A DNA stretch of 64,000 bases from Sphingobium sp. WTD-1 (GCF_030128825.1 NZ_CP119127.1:2852001-2916000), one strand, 5' to 3'. Shown: positions 38,697 through 48,441, counted from the stretch's first letter. Made by a program: numbers and translations. Notes: generated from the letters alone by a model not told the origin.

Positions 38697-39461
38697 TCAG
38701 ATGATCGCGGCGACCCCCTGCGCCAGATAATGCCTGACGGCGGCAACCTGTTCCAAGCCGAAGGCCGCGTGCGTGTGCCGCACCGGCCCGACCAATATGC
38801 CATGGCCGCCCAATTGCGCGGCGGCGGCGAAACCTTCCTCGTCCGTGACATCGTCGCCGATGAAGATCGGCGTGCCGCCGGCCATCGGTGCCTGCTGCAT
38901 CAGGCGGGTGAGCGCGCTGCCCTTGTCGGCGCCACCGGGGCGCAGTTCGAACAGCATCTTGCCCGCCTGCACGGCCAGGCCATGTTCCTCGGCAAGCTGA
39001 TGGGCGAGCAGGCCGGCGGCCTCGCCACAGTCGGGCGCGCCGCGGAAATGGAGGCCGACGCTGATCGACTTGCGTTCGACCAGCACGCCGGGACGGGTGT
39101 CGGCAAAGATATGGAAGGCTTGTTCGACCATATCGATGGCGGGCAGGCGGGGCGGCGCATCCGGCGCTTCGCCGGGCGCGGCAAATTCAAGGCCGTGGGT
39201 GCCGGCGAGCAGGAAATCCTCAAAGCCGAAATCGCGCAGCGTGGCGATCGACCGGCCGCTGACGATGGCGAGCCGCCCGCCCAGCTTTCGTCGTAGCGCC
39301 GCCAGCAGGGCTAGCAGGTCATCATCGACATGCACCCCGTCGGGCGTGTCCGCGATCGGCGCCAATGTCCCGTCGAAATCGAGGAACAGGGCGGCGCCAG
39401 TCAGCAGCGCGGGCGGGGGAGCGGGAAGATCGGGCAGAGGGGGAAGAGCGGTTTCGGGCAC
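38697..39461 (-). CDS. otsB: trehalose-6-phosphate phosphatase
   Basis: HAD-family phosphatase completing trehalose synthesis; 254 aa. Nucleophile motif LDFDGTLAPIAD with Asp28 and acid/base Asp30, motif II IVSGRS, and motif IV IFIGDDVTDEEGF. GTHGLE marks the OtsB cap region. First gene of otsB-GH15-otsA; 61 bases separate it from a 56-aa frame on the same strand. Confidence 0.94.
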   Translation of the reverse strand: MPETALPPLPDLPAPPPALLTGAALFLDFDGTLAPIADTPDGVHVDDDLLALLAALRRKLGGRLAIVSGRSIATLRDFGFEDFLLAGTHGLEFAAPGEAPDAPPRLPAIDMVEQAFHIFADTRPGVLVERKSISVGLHFRGAPDCGEAAGLLAHQLAEEHGLAVQAGKMLFELRPGGADKGSALTRLMQQAPMAGGTPIFIGDDVTDEEGFAAAAQLGGHGILVGPVRHTHAAFGLEQVAAVRHYLAQGVAAII

Positions 39462-39522
39462 GGCCTAAAGGTGGCGCCTGTACCGGAAACCGCAACCCCT
39501 GTTTTGCCCCTTGCCGGCATTT

Positions 39523-39693
39523 TCACGATTGGCAGGGGCGCTTGCATTGGCGCTCCTCAGCCCAGGGTGCGCTCCATTCGATGCGGTGAAGCACGCGAAA
39601 TGCCTGCATCACGCGATGCAGGAAATGATCGGCACTCTTGCTGATTTCTTCATGGCTGTCGTTCCACAGCCGGGCGTCATATTGATCGCGCAT
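39523..39693 (-). CDS. possible 56-aa protein upstream of otsB
   Basis: ATG at 39693 has GGAAGGA at good spacing. The product is charged and helical (RDQYDARLWNDSHEEISKSA, then HRVMQAFRVLHRIEWSAPW) with two cysteines near the end, soluble, and not recognised. It may lead the trehalose transcript and is divergent from a LysR gene. Ribosome binding site and amphipathic pattern make it a better candidate than most short frames here. Confidence 0.55.
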   Translation of the reverse strand: MRDQYDARLWNDSHEEISKSADHFLHRVMQAFRVLHRIEWSAPWAEERQCKRPCQS

Positions 39694-39798
39694 CACGGTT
39701 CCTTCCGTCCATGATCATCGCCGTGCGCGGAGGGCCGCCGGCGCCGCTGTCTCTGCCCGAACGGCCCCTCTGGCGCCAACAAAAGCATGGACAGCATA

Positions 39799-39815
39799 GA
39801 TAAGCCTGGCTTATC
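39799..39815. promoter_or_regulatory. candidate LysR operator
   Basis: Perfect palindrome GATAAGC-CTG-GCTTATC, containing a T-N11-A core, ten bases before the LysR start at 39825. Position at the gene's own start suggests negative autoregulation. Confidence 0.55.
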
Positions 39816-39824
39816 GAATGGCGG

Positions 39825-40745
39825 ATGTACCCGCTGCCACCCCTGTCCGCCATTCGCGTGTTCGAGGCCGCTGCGCGGCTGGAGAATTTCACGGCCGCCG
39901 CGCAGGAACTGGGGATGACCCAGGCAGCGGTCAGCTATCAGGTGAAATTGCTGGAGGAGCGGCTGGGCATCAGCCTGTTCCAGCGAACCGGGCGCAAGGT
40001 GGCGCTGACCGGGAAGGGGCGGGAGATCGCGCCGATCCTGACCCGCGCCTTCGACCAGATGCGGCAGGGCTTTGCCGCACTGACCCAGGATCATTCGGCG
40101 GTACTGAGCATAAGCTGTACCAACAGTTTCGCGCATCTCTGGTTGGCGCCGCGCATCGGCGCCTTCCAGATGCGCCACCCGAACCTCGCCGTGCGGATCA
40201 TGGCGGATGACGCGGTGGTCGATCTGGCGCGCGACGGCATCGATCTGGCGGTGCGCGGCGGCAAGGGGGAATGGCCGGGGCTGGAGGCGAAGCTGCTGAC
40301 CCATAACCGGCTGGTGCCGATGTGCAGTCCGGCCTGGCGCGACCGGCACGGGCCGATCGCCGATGCGCAGGCGCTCCATGCCCTGCCGCGCCTGTCGCCC
40401 GACGATATGTGGTGGCATGAATGGTTCGCGGCGATGGGCGTGGAGGCCGACCCGGCCGATGGCCCGCCCGGCATCGCGCTCGACAGCCAGGTGATGGAAG
40501 GCCGCGCCGCGATCGCCGGGCAGGGGGTCGCCATCCTCAACCATTTCCTCTGGAAGGCGGAGGTGGAGGCCGGGCAACTGGTGGAGGCGGTGCCCTCCTA
40601 TGTCCGCGAGATTGCCAGCTACTGGCTGGTCTATCCGCCCCACGCCCGCAACACGCCCAAGATCAAGGCCTTCCGCGACTGGATCGGCGCCGAGTTCGCC
40701 ACCGCCATCGCCGCCGATACGGAGGCGCGTTTCTTGCCGCGTTGA
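39825..40745 (+). CDS. LysR-family regulator, GcvA-like
   Basis: 306 aa. N-terminal helix-turn-helix (FTAAAQELGMTQAAVSYQVK, LLEERLGISLFQRTG) of the GcvA/AmpR subgroup, followed by a full effector domain; SCTNSFAHLWLAPRIGAFQ starts the second part. Divergent from the small ORF ahead of otsB, with a palindrome close to its start codon. Target genes are unknown; the trehalose unit is a candidate by position only. Confidence 0.9.
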   Translation: MYPLPPLSAIRVFEAAARLENFTAAAQELGMTQAAVSYQVKLLEERLGISLFQRTGRKVALTGKGREIAPILTRAFDQMRQGFAALTQDHSAVLSISCTNSFAHLWLAPRIGAFQMRHPNLAVRIMADDAVVDLARDGIDLAVRGGKGEWPGLEAKLLTHNRLVPMCSPAWRDRHGPIADAQALHALPRLSPDDMWWHEWFAAMGVEADPADGPPGIALDSQVMEGRAAIAGQGVAILNHFLWKAEVEAGQLVEAVPSYVREIASYWLVYPPHARNTPKIKAFRDWIGAEFATAIAADTEARFLPR

Positions 40746-40857
40746 AAAGCATGGAATTTCGCTTGATACATGTCGGACTTTCTGATCGAGCTGAACTGGC
40801 GATCAATGGGCATAATTCTCGTTTCCGTTCACGTTCCGTCCTGCTAAGCCACTCCCG

Positions 40858-43185
40858 ATGACCGATTTTCGCGACCCGTTCGACGCTATCAAGGACCATC
40901 CTTTCGATGCGGCGCTCTCGCAGCGCTATCTGGTCTATGCGCTCTCCACCATCACCGCGCGTTCGCTGCCGGACCTGCGCGACGGGCTGAAGCCGGTGCA
41001 TCGGCGCCTGCTCTGGGCAATGCGGCTGCTGCGGATGGAGCCGGGCGGTGCGAACCCGGACGTGCTGGTCGCCAATCCGGCGCGCAACACCACCAGCTAC
41101 AAGAAATGCGCCCGCGTCGTCGGCGACGTCATCGGTAAATATCATCCGCATGGCGACGCGTCGGTCTATGATGCGATGGTCCGCCTGGCTCAGGATTTCT
41201 CGCTGCGCACGCCGCTGGTCGATGGCCAGGGCAATTTCGGCAATATCGACGGCGATAATGCGGCGGCCATGCGCTATACAGAGGCGCGGCTGACCCAGGC
41301 GGCCGCCGACCTGATGGCGGGGCTCGACGAGGGCACGGTCGATTTTCGCCCGACCTATAATGGCGAGGATGAGGAGCCGGAGGTTTTTCCCGGCCTCTTC
41401 CCCAATCTGCTGGCCAATGGCGCGAGCGGCATTGCGGTCGGCATGGCAACCAGCATCCCGCCGCACAATGTTGGCGAATTGCTGGATGCCGCCACGCTGC
41501 TGATCGACAGCCCGGAGGCGGACGACGCCGCGTTGATGGAGATCGTCAAGGGACCGGACTTCCCGACCGGCGGCGTGCTGGTGGATAATCAGGCGATCAT
41601 TTCCGAAGCCTATCGCACCGGGCGCGGCTCCTTCCGCACCCGTGCCCGCTTCTCGACCGGCCGCAACGAGGATGGCAGCTGGGAAGCGGAAGGGATCGAG
41701 AAACTGGCCGGTGGTACCTGGCAGCTGGTGATTTCCGAAATACCCTATCAGGTGCAGAAGTCGAAGCTGATCGAGCAGATCGCGGCGCTGATCAACGACA
41801 AGAAGCTGCCGATCCTGGAAGATGTGCGCGATGAGAGCGATGAGGCGATCCGCATCGTCATCGTCCCTAAGAGCCGCAACGTCCCGGTCGATGTGCTGAA
41901 AGACAGCCTGTTCCGGCTGACCGACCTGGAAAATCGTTTTCCGCTCAACCTCAACGTACTCGACGCCAGCCATACGCCGCGCGTGCTGGGGCTGCGCGCG
42001 GTGCTGGTCGAATGGCTCAAGCACCAGATCGAGGTGCTGGTCCGCCGGGCGCAGCACCGGCTGGAGAAGATCGCCGCACGGCTGGAACTGCTCGACGGCT
42101 ATATCATCGCCTATCTCAACCTCGACCGGGTGATCGAGATCATCCGCACCGAGGATGAACCCAAGCAGGTGATGATGGCCGAATTCAGTCTGACCGATCG
42201 GCAGGCCGAGGCGATCCTCAACATGCGGCTGCGCAGCTTGCGCAAGCTGGAGGAAATGGAGCTGCGGCGCGAGCATGCCGAGCTGGTCAAGGAACAGGCG
42301 GAGCTGGAAAAGCTGGTCGAGAGCCCGGCCCGGCAGCGCACCCGGCTGAAGCGCGACATCGCTGACCTGCGCAAGCGCTATGGCCCAGACACGGTGATCG
42401 GCCGGCGTCGCACGCTGGTCGAGGAAGCCGGTCCGGCGCGTGAGATCCCGCTGGAGGTGATGATCGAGCGCGAGCCGGTGACGGTGATCCTGTCCGAACG
42501 CGGCTGGATCCGCGCGATGAGCGGGCATCGCGACCTGGCCGCAGCCGATACGCTGAAGTTCAAGGAAGGCGACGGGCCGCAATTCGCCTTCCATGCCTAT
42601 ACGACCGACAAGCTGCTGATGGCGACGTCGAGCGGGCGCATCTATACGCTGGGGGCGGACAAGCTGCCGGGCGGGCGCGGCTTTGGTGATCCGGTGCGGA
42701 TGATGGTCGACATGGATGACCAGGGCGGCATCGTCGCGTTGATGCCGGCCAGGACGGGCGGGCAGCTGCTGCTGGCTTCGTCCGACGGACGCGGATTCCT
42801 TGCCGATGTGGCGGATATCCTGGCGGAAACGCGCAAGGGCAAGCAGGTGGTCAATGTCCGCACGGGCGCGAAGCTTGCCGTGGTGCATGCAGTCGATCCG
42901 GAGGCGGACAGCATTGCCGTCATCGGCGAGAACCGGAAGCTGCTGGTCTATTCGATCATCGAAATGCCCAAGATGGCGCGCGGGCAGGGTGTGCAGATGC
43001 AGCGCTATCGCGACGGGGGGCTGTCCGATGCGATCGCCTTCCGCCTGAGCGACGGGATTAGCTGGGCAATGGGTGGCGAGACTGGTCGGACCCGGACGGA
43101 GGCCGACATGACGCCATGGCGGGTAGCCCGCGGTGCCGCAGGTCGCATGCCACCGACAGGCTTCCCGCGCGACAACAAGTTCTGA
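40858..43185 (+). CDS. parC: DNA topoisomerase IV subunit A
   Basis: DNA-cleaving subunit partnering ParE (16367-18346). 775 aa. Catalytic Tyr140 lies in RYTEARLTQ; the N-terminal block [20 protein letters not shown] is typical. The quinolone-resistance region reads [11 protein letters not shown], with Ala101 where E. coli ParC has Ser80 and Asp105 for Glu84, which is a natural state in several lineages. The C-terminal pinwheel has short repeats ([14 protein letters not shown]). parC and parE are 22 kb apart. Confidence 0.95.
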   Translation: MTDFRDPFDAIKDHPFDAALSQRYLVYALSTITARSLPDLRDGLKPVHRRLLWAMRLLRMEPGGANPDVLVANPARNTTSYKKCARVVGDVIGKYHPHGDASVYDAMVRLAQDFSLRTPLVDGQGNFGNIDGDNAAAMRYTEARLTQAAADLMAGLDEGTVDFRPTYNGEDEEPEVFPGLFPNLLANGASGIAVGMATSIPPHNVGELLDAATLLIDSPEADDAALMEIVKGPDFPTGGVLVDNQAIISEAYRTGRGSFRTRARFSTGRNEDGSWEAEGIEKLAGGTWQLVISEIPYQVQKSKLIEQIAALINDKKLPILEDVRDESDEAIRIVIVPKSRNVPVDVLKDSLFRLTDLENRFPLNLNVLDASHTPRVLGLRAVLVEWLKHQIEVLVRRAQHRLEKIAARLELLDGYIIAYLNLDRVIEIIRTEDEPKQVMMAEFSLTDRQAEAILNMRLRSLRKLEEMELRREHAELVKEQAELEKLVESPARQRTRLKRDIADLRKRYGPDTVIGRRRTLVEEAGPAREIPLEVMIEREPVTVILSERGWIRAMSGHRDLAAADTLKFKEGDGPQFAFHAYTTDKLLMATSSGRIYTLGADKLPGGRGFGDPVRMMVDMDDQGGIVALMPARTGGQLLLASSDGRGFLADVADILAETRKGKQVVNVRTGAKLAVVHAVDPEADSIAVIGENRKLLVYSIIEMPKMARGQGVQMQRYRDGGLSDAIAFRLSDGISWAMGGETGRTRTEADMTPWRVARGAAGRMPPTGFPRDNKF

Positions 43186-43253
43186 CGCAAATTCAGCACC
43201 ATCGGCAGATGTTCGTTTCCCGAATATTTACCCTTGGCGGATAAGGCAGAGGC

Positions 43254-45008
43254 ATGAAAGCCATGTCGGTGCGTAGCTGGCCCCCTGAACAGACCAGTGG
43301 CCTCCCCTTGCCCGGGGGCGATGACACGCATCTGCCGCACATGATCGGCGCTAGCGAATGGCTCTCCGCCCTGTCGCAAGCTGCGGCAATTTTATCATGT
43401 GAAAACAATGTAATAGACATTGTTGAGGCGAATGAGCCGTTCCTGAAGGCCTTCCGGGAACATCGGGAACGGACGGCTGCGACCGCCCAGGCATCGGCCG
43501 AATGGCGCGCGCGCGTCACCGGTTTTGCCCAGTCGGATCGCGATTCGGAAAGTTTCGAAATTCGCCGCGACGGCAAGCTTGGTCCGGAATATTTTCTCTG
43601 CACGCTCGGACGGCTGCGGGCCGCCGGTGCGCGCGCCGAACAATTTCTCTTCACCGCGATCGATCGCACCAGCGAGCGGACGATGGAGAAGAATTTGCGG
43701 CGCGAACTGCTCTCCGACGGCCTGACCGCGCTGCCCAACCGCACCGGCTTCGGCGAGGAGATTGACGATCGTCTCGCCAATGGCAGCTGGCCGGACAATG
43801 CCCAGTTCGGCATCATCGCGATCGACCTCAGCCGATTTAGCCGGGTGAATGAATCACTGGGTCCGATGGCTGGTGACGAACTGTTGATCACGGTTGCCAA
43901 GCGGCTCAAATCCTGTCTGCGTCAGGGCGATGTGCTGGCCCGCATCGGCGGCAATGACTTTGCCATTTTTGCGCGCTTGAACAATGGCTTGTCCGATTCT
44001 CTTCAGATCGTTCAGAGGATCAGGGAGGCGCTGAGTTCGCCGATCCGCCTGTCCGACCTGCAGATCCGCGTCGATTGCGCCATCGGCTGCGCCCTGTCGA
44101 CGCATCTGGAGGACGACCCGGACGATGTCGTCCGCAAGGCGCAGGCGGCGGTCAAGATCGCCAAGCGCACCGGCAAGGTCGAGATTTACCGCAATGGCGT
44201 GCTCAAGGAAGCGCAGCGCCGCTTCTCGATCGAGAGCCGGCTGCGTGATGCGCTCGCCCATGGTGGCCTGACCCTGGCCTATCAGCCGCTGATCCATCTT
44301 CAGACCGGCGAAATTACCGGTTTCGAGGCGCTGGCGCGTTGGGATGACCCGGAACTGGGCCATGTCTCGCCGGTGGAGTTCGTGCCGGTCGCGGAAGAGA
44401 GCGGTCTCATCACCCCGCTCGGCCGCTGGGCCGCCTATGAAGCGGCGCAGGCGCTGAGCCGCTGGGATGCGAAATTCGGCCAGGCCCTGCCGGTCGGCGT
44501 CAACGTCAACCTGTCGCCGATCCAGATGGCGCGCGACGATGTCGCGTCGATGTTCGAGGAAGCGCTGCGCTATTCGGGCATTGGCGGCCATCGCCTGACC
44601 GCCGAACTGACCGAAAGTGCGATCATCGCCGATCCGGACAAGGCGCGCAAATTGCTGTTCGCGCTCAAGGATCTGCAGATGCCGATCGCGATGGACGATT
44701 TCGGCACCGGCTTCTCCAACTTGGCGAGCCTGCACAGCCTGCCGATCGATATCCTCAAAATCGATCGAAGTTTCGTTTCTAACATGCTGGAAGACCACGA
44801 TAAAGCTGTGATCGTCCGGACCATATTGTCACTGGCGGAATCGCTCAACCTGCGGGTCACTGCCGAGGGTATCGAAACCCAGGAACTGGCCGACATGCTG
44901 CAGAAGATGGGCTGCTGGCAGGGGCAGGGCTATTATTTCGCCCGCCCGATGAGCGAAGCCGATGCCTTCGACTATTGGCGCGTGCGCTGGAATTTCGAGA
45001 CGATCTGA
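43254..45008 (+). CDS. GGDEF/EAL protein, probable c-di-GMP phosphodiesterase
   Basis: 584 aa. Residues about 25-150 may be a PAS-like sensor; 165-320 a GGDEF domain whose signature is degenerate (GGNDF at 232-236); 325-580 an EAL domain with all key residues readable: Glu358 in FEALARW, NVNLSP, ELTESAI, DDFGTGFSNL, KIDRSFV and TAEGIETQE. It therefore most likely degrades c-di-GMP, with the GGDEF part acting as a GTP sensor. No transmembrane helix. Its 3-prime end overlaps the convergent cca gene by 37 bases. Confidence 0.9.
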   Translation: MKAMSVRSWPPEQTSGLPLPGGDDTHLPHMIGASEWLSALSQAAAILSCENNVIDIVEANEPFLKAFREHRERTAATAQASAEWRARVTGFAQSDRDSESFEIRRDGKLGPEYFLCTLGRLRAAGARAEQFLFTAIDRTSERTMEKNLRRELLSDGLTALPNRTGFGEEIDDRLANGSWPDNAQFGIIAIDLSRFSRVNESLGPMAGDELLITVAKRLKSCLRQGDVLARIGGNDFAIFARLNNGLSDSLQIVQRIREALSSPIRLSDLQIRVDCAIGCALSTHLEDDPDDVVRKAQAAVKIAKRTGKVEIYRNGVLKEAQRRFSIESRLRDALAHGGLTLAYQPLIHLQTGEITGFEALARWDDPELGHVSPVEFVPVAEESGLITPLGRWAAYEAAQALSRWDAKFGQALPVGVNVNLSPIQMARDDVASMFEEALRYSGIGGHRLTAELTESAIIADPDKARKLLFALKDLQMPIAMDDFGTGFSNLASLHSLPIDILKIDRSFVSNMLEDHDKAVIVRTILSLAESLNLRVTAEGIETQELADMLQKMGCWQGQGYYFARPMSEADAFDYWRVRWNFETI

Positions 45009-46183
45009 TCTGCGATTTCGCCGACCCGGTCGGCGTCGGGGAAATCCTCCGCCACCCATGATTTCTGGACTTCCTGCAAGGCACGGGCGACGTCCGGGCC
45101 GGGCTGAAGGCCGCGCGCGATCAGCGCGCCGCCGCCGATCGGCAGGCTGGGCGGCGTCCAGCCGTCGAGCGGGACCAGTGCCGACAGGGGTACTGCGGGA
45201 TCGAGCAGGATGCGGTCGATCGCGCCTTCCACGCCGACCCGGTGCGCCAGCGCGCGCGGCCCTTCGGGTGCGGAGGCGGTTTCGAGCGCGGTGATCAGCC
45301 GCTTGCGCGCCTTGTTGGACAGTTTGAGCCGTGCGCCGATCTGGTCCGCCAGCGCCGCGTCGGCCGGCACCAGCGCGGCCAATCGGCGCAGCGCCGATGG
45401 CGCCATGTTCGCCTCATTCTCCCGTGCGATCAGCTTCGTCAGCCGGTCGATGCCTTCGTGTGTGATTTCGGGCAGCACCGGCAGCCAGATCCCGCCGTCC
45501 ACCATCAGCCGCAGCGCCGGCACGGGATCGCGCACCACCAGCAATTTGAGCAGTTCGTCGGCGATCCGCTCGCGCGACAGGGCCATCAGGCTGTTGGCTG
45601 CGGCGACGCACGCATCATAGGCGGATGCGTCAACTTCGTTGTCACCATAGCGGGCCAGGAAACGGAAATAGCGCAGGATGCGCAGATGATCCTCGGCGAT
45701 CCGGGCGCTGGCATCGCCGATGAAACGCAGGTGCCGGGCGTCGAGATCGGCCACGCCGCCGAAATAGTCGCTGATCGCGCCGGTCAGGGGATCGGCATAG
45801 AGGGCGTTGAAGGTGAAATCGCGCCGGGCGGCATCCTGCTGCCAGTCGTCGGTATAGGCGATGGTGGCGCGGCGGCCGTCGGTGCTGACATCGCGGCGCA
45901 GCGTGGTGATCTCGACTGGCCCGTCGGGCAGCACGGCGGTGATCGTGCCATGCTCGATCCCGGTCGGCACCGCCTTGATCCCGGCTCCCTTCAGCCGAGC
46001 GACCACATCCTGCGGCATCAGGCTGGTGGCGATGTCGAGATCATTGACCGGCAGGCCAAGCAGCCCGTCGCGCACCGCGCCACCGACATAGCGGGCACGG
46101 CCCTGGTCGGCGTCGAGTGCGGCGAGAAGGCCGGAAAGGCCGGAACGGTGGCGCCACGGGGCGTCAGGAAGAATGCGGGTCAT
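44972..46183 (-). CDS. cca: CCA tRNA nucleotidyltransferase
   Basis: Class II nucleotidyltransferase-superfamily enzyme that builds or repairs tRNA CCA ends (or poly(A) polymerase relative). 403 aa: YVGGAVRDGLLGLPVNDLDI with the metal-binding DLD, TLRRD, RRDFTFNALYADP, and EDHLRILRYFRFLARYG. Because tRNA-Thr in this window lacks an encoded CCA, such an enzyme is needed. Overlaps the nudix gene upstream by 20 bases. Confidence 0.92.
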   Translation of the reverse strand: MTRILPDAPWRHRSGLSGLLAALDADQGRARYVGGAVRDGLLGLPVNDLDIATSLMPQDVVARLKGAGIKAVPTGIEHGTITAVLPDGPVEITTLRRDVSTDGRRATIAYTDDWQQDAARRDFTFNALYADPLTGAISDYFGGVADLDARHLRFIGDASARIAEDHLRILRYFRFLARYGDNEVDASAYDACVAAANSLMALSRERIADELLKLLVVRDPVPALRLMVDGGIWLPVLPEITHEGIDRLTKLIARENEANMAPSALRRLAALVPADAALADQIGARLKLSNKARKRLITALETASAPEGPRALAHRVGVEGAIDRILLDPAVPLSALVPLDGWTPPSLPIGGGALIARGLQPGPDVARALQEVQKSWVAEDFPDADRVGEIADQIVSKFQRTRQ

Positions 46184-46775
46184 GACCGAGCCTGCGGGAA
46201 AGATTGGCGAGGATGGCAGCGGTCACGCCCCAGATGCGGCGGCCCTGCCAGTCGATTTCATAATATTGCCGCTCGACGCCTTCGAACATCAGGCTGCGGC
46301 GCACCCGATTGGCCGGATCGAGCGCATAGTCAAGCGGCAGTTCGAACCAATCGGCCACTTCCCCCGGCTGGGGGCGCAGCGGCAGGTCGGGCGGGATCAC
46401 GCCCAGCACCGGCACGATGTCGAAGCCGGTGAAGGTATGGTAGCGATCGGAGGTACCGATGATGTCGACGCTGTCGGAAGGGAGATCGATCTCCTCCCGC
46501 GCCTCGCGCAGGGCGCCCGCAATCTCGTCGGCATCGTCGGGGTCGACCCGGCCGCCGGGGAAGGCGATCTGGCCGGCATGCTTGCGCAGCGTCTCGGAAC
46601 GCTGGGTCAGGATCAGGCCGGGATTGGCCCGGTCGGTGATCGCGACCAGCACGGCGGCGGGGGCCAGCGCCATGTCGCCGACGATGCGGGGATCGCGGGT
46701 TTCGGACGGAAGTAACTGGATGTCGCGGCTATGCCCGTCGATCAGCGCGGCGCGCAGCCGCTCGGCCAGCGTCAT
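46164..46775 (-). CDS. NUDIX hydrolase, CoA pyrophosphatase type
   Basis: 203 aa from ATG 46775. The nudix box starts at GGRVDPDDADEIAGALREAR and continues EEIDL; with QIAFPGGRV and the upstream LTQRSETLRKHAG it matches the NudL/YeaB CoA-diphosphatase group, which cleaves CoA or its esters. Overlaps the DUF1285 gene by four bases and cca by 20, so three genes form a tight unit. Confidence 0.9.
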   Translation of the reverse strand: MTLAERLRAALIDGHSRDIQLLPSETRDPRIVGDMALAPAAVLVAITDRANPGLILTQRSETLRKHAGQIAFPGGRVDPDDADEIAGALREAREEIDLPSDSVDIIGTSDRYHTFTGFDIVPVLGVIPPDLPLRPQPGEVADWFELPLDYALDPANRVRRSLMFEGVERQYYEIDWQGRRIWGVTAAILANLSRRLGHDPHSS

Positions 46776-47338
46776 GCCGCGCCGTCCAGCGGAAAGAAAC
46801 GGCCTTCGCTCCACAGGCCGACCCGCTCGCCTTCTTCATCCAGGGCCAGGTTCATCAGTTCATAATAGACGCTGCGCACGATCAGCGCGTCGAGCCCGGC
46901 ACGGACGTGGAGATAGGGATGGGGGCCATCCTCCTTCTCGCACAGGGTCAGTGCATGGTCGGGGCCGGCCGGCACCAGTTCGCCGGTGTTGAGCCGGAAG
47001 GCGAGGTTCCGGCTGGCGCCTTCGCCCTCGCTCTTGAGTTCGACCGCAACGAAGGGGGCATCCTCGACCGCGATGCTCAGCTTCTCGACTGGCGTGACCA
47101 GTACATAGGCGCCGTCGCCCTCACGCCGCAATATGGTGGAAAAGAGCCGCACCATCGCTTCGCGCCCGATCGGCGATCCCTGATGGAACCAGGTGCCGTC
47201 GCGCGCGATCCGCATCTCGCTGTCGCCGCAATGGTCGGGATTCCATTTCTCGACCGGCGGCAGGCGCTTTTCGGCGGCAAGGCGGGCGATGTCGGCGAGC
47301 GACAGGTCGGCGAGGTCGGGTAGGGGCTCCATCGGCAT
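46772..47338 (-). CDS. DUF1285 domain protein
   Basis: 188 aa, start ATG 47338 or 47332. Conserved uncharacterised family: PPVEKWNPDHCGDSEMRIAR, DGTWFHQGSPIGREAMVRLF and HPYLHVRAGLDALIVRSVYY are its blocks. Structures known for the family show a beta-rich fold without assigned activity. First gene of the DUF1285-nudix-cca unit, an association common in alphaproteobacteria, but no function follows from it. Confidence 0.9.
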   Translation of the reverse strand: MPMEPLPDLADLSLADIARLAAEKRLPPVEKWNPDHCGDSEMRIARDGTWFHQGSPIGREAMVRLFSTILRREGDGAYVLVTPVEKLSIAVEDAPFVAVELKSEGEGASRNLAFRLNTGELVPAGPDHALTLCEKEDGPHPYLHVRAGLDALIVRSVYYELMNLALDEEGERVGLWSEGRFFPLDGAA

Positions 47339-47390
47339 GGAAAGCAGATAGGAGCGGCCGGCCCGCTTGGCAAAGGTCTTTAGGCTGTGG

Positions 47391-47927
47391 TCAGGCCGTA
47401 ACGGTGATTCGCGGCGACAGCATGCCGGTTCCGCCGACCGGGCGGCCATCGACCGACAAGGCGAGCAGGCGCCGGGGCTCGAACGGGCCGGGGCAATCCC
47501 AGCCGGCGGTGCCGTCGGCGGTGAAGCCCCAGAAGCGGCCATAATATTCCGGATCGCCGATCATCATCAGCGGTTCGCAGGCCTGGGCGCGGGCAGCGGC
47601 GACCACTGCGTCCATCATCGCGCGGCCGTGGCCGCCCTTCTGATGCGCGGGCGCAACCGCGACCGGGCCGACCATGATCAGCGGCAATTGGCTGCCATCC
47701 TGGTGGGTTAGCGCCACCGGCCAGCTTTGCAGCGATCCGATCAGGTCGCCCTTTTCGTCCAGCACCGCAAAGGAGAGGGCAGGCAGCCAGGGCATGCCAT
47801 TGCGGATCAGATAGGCGGTGCGGCCGTGCCGGTCGGGACCGAAGGCGGCGTCCAGCAGGCCCTCGATCGCGTCGGCGGGCTGGCTGTCGAGGGGAAGAAT
47901 TGCTGACATGTCTTGCCGATCCGCCAT
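47391..47927 (-). CDS. GNAT family N-acetyltransferase (YhbS-like)
   Basis: 178 aa from ATG 47927, or 172 from ATG 47909; neither has a clear ribosome binding site. The acetyl-CoA binding region reads VGPVAVAPAHQKGGHGRAMM, followed by MMIGDPEYYGRFWGF, a pattern typical of YhbS-type GNAT proteins. Acceptor unknown. Upstream of the DUF1285 gene with 52 bases between. Confidence 0.88.
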   Translation of the reverse strand: MADRQDMSAILPLDSQPADAIEGLLDAAFGPDRHGRTAYLIRNGMPWLPALSFAVLDEKGDLIGSLQSWPVALTHQDGSQLPLIMVGPVAVAPAHQKGGHGRAMMDAVVAAARAQACEPLMMIGDPEYYGRFWGFTADGTAGWDCPGPFEPRRLLALSVDGRPVGGTGMLSPRITVTA

Positions 47928-48036
47928 CAATGGCGCATGGACCGCGCCGGAAGCGGCGGGCCTATAGCGCCCATGCCGCAAAAGGAAAGATTAAACTGGA
48001 ACCGCGCCTTTCAGGCGTGGCCGGACTTGGCGAGCT

Positions 48037-48420
48037 ATGGACAGCATTTTTGACGATTATCTGACGCTGGAGGTCAACGATCTGCACGTCGACGTATTGA
48101 CCGGCATCTATTCGGAAGAGACGCACCTGCCCCAGCCGTTGCGGATCTCGATTCGGGCCAAGTTGCGGATCGCGGATCATTATGATCCCGACACGCCGCT
48201 CAGCCAGTCGAAAAATTATATGGACTTGAAGCATGCCGCGTCGACCGCGCTGCCCGAGGGGCTGCACTTCACCTTGATCGAGGGTGTGGCCGACCATATC
48301 ATTCAGACCATCTTCCTGCAGGACGACAAGGTCCGGCATGTAGAGGTGAAGATCGTCAAGCTGGCGCTGAGCGAGCGGGGCGAGGAGATCGGCATCACCC
48401 TGGGCCGCGGCCGGAAATAA
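48037..48420 (+). CDS. folB: dihydroneopterin aldolase family protein
   Basis: 127 aa tunnel-fold protein of the FolB/FolX type for folate synthesis. VNDLHVDVLTGIYSEETHLP carries the N-terminal pterin-loop region; LSQSKNYMDLKHAAST and HFTLIEGVADHI hold the conserved Tyr and Glu. The catalytic-lysine strand is slightly atypical (VKIVKLAL where many have VEKP). Ends at a strong terminator; other fol genes are not adjacent. Confidence 0.85.
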   Translation: MDSIFDDYLTLEVNDLHVDVLTGIYSEETHLPQPLRISIRAKLRIADHYDPDTPLSQSKNYMDLKHAASTALPEGLHFTLIEGVADHIIQTIFLQDDKVRHVEVKIVKLALSERGEEIGITLGRGRK

Positions 48421-48441
48421 GCGCCGCTTGCGCTGAGAATG

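Noticed and set aside
41152..41172. Quinolone-resistance mutation in parC
   Set aside because: Ala at the Ser80-equivalent position is the natural residue in several lineages, so it cannot be called a mutation without relatives.
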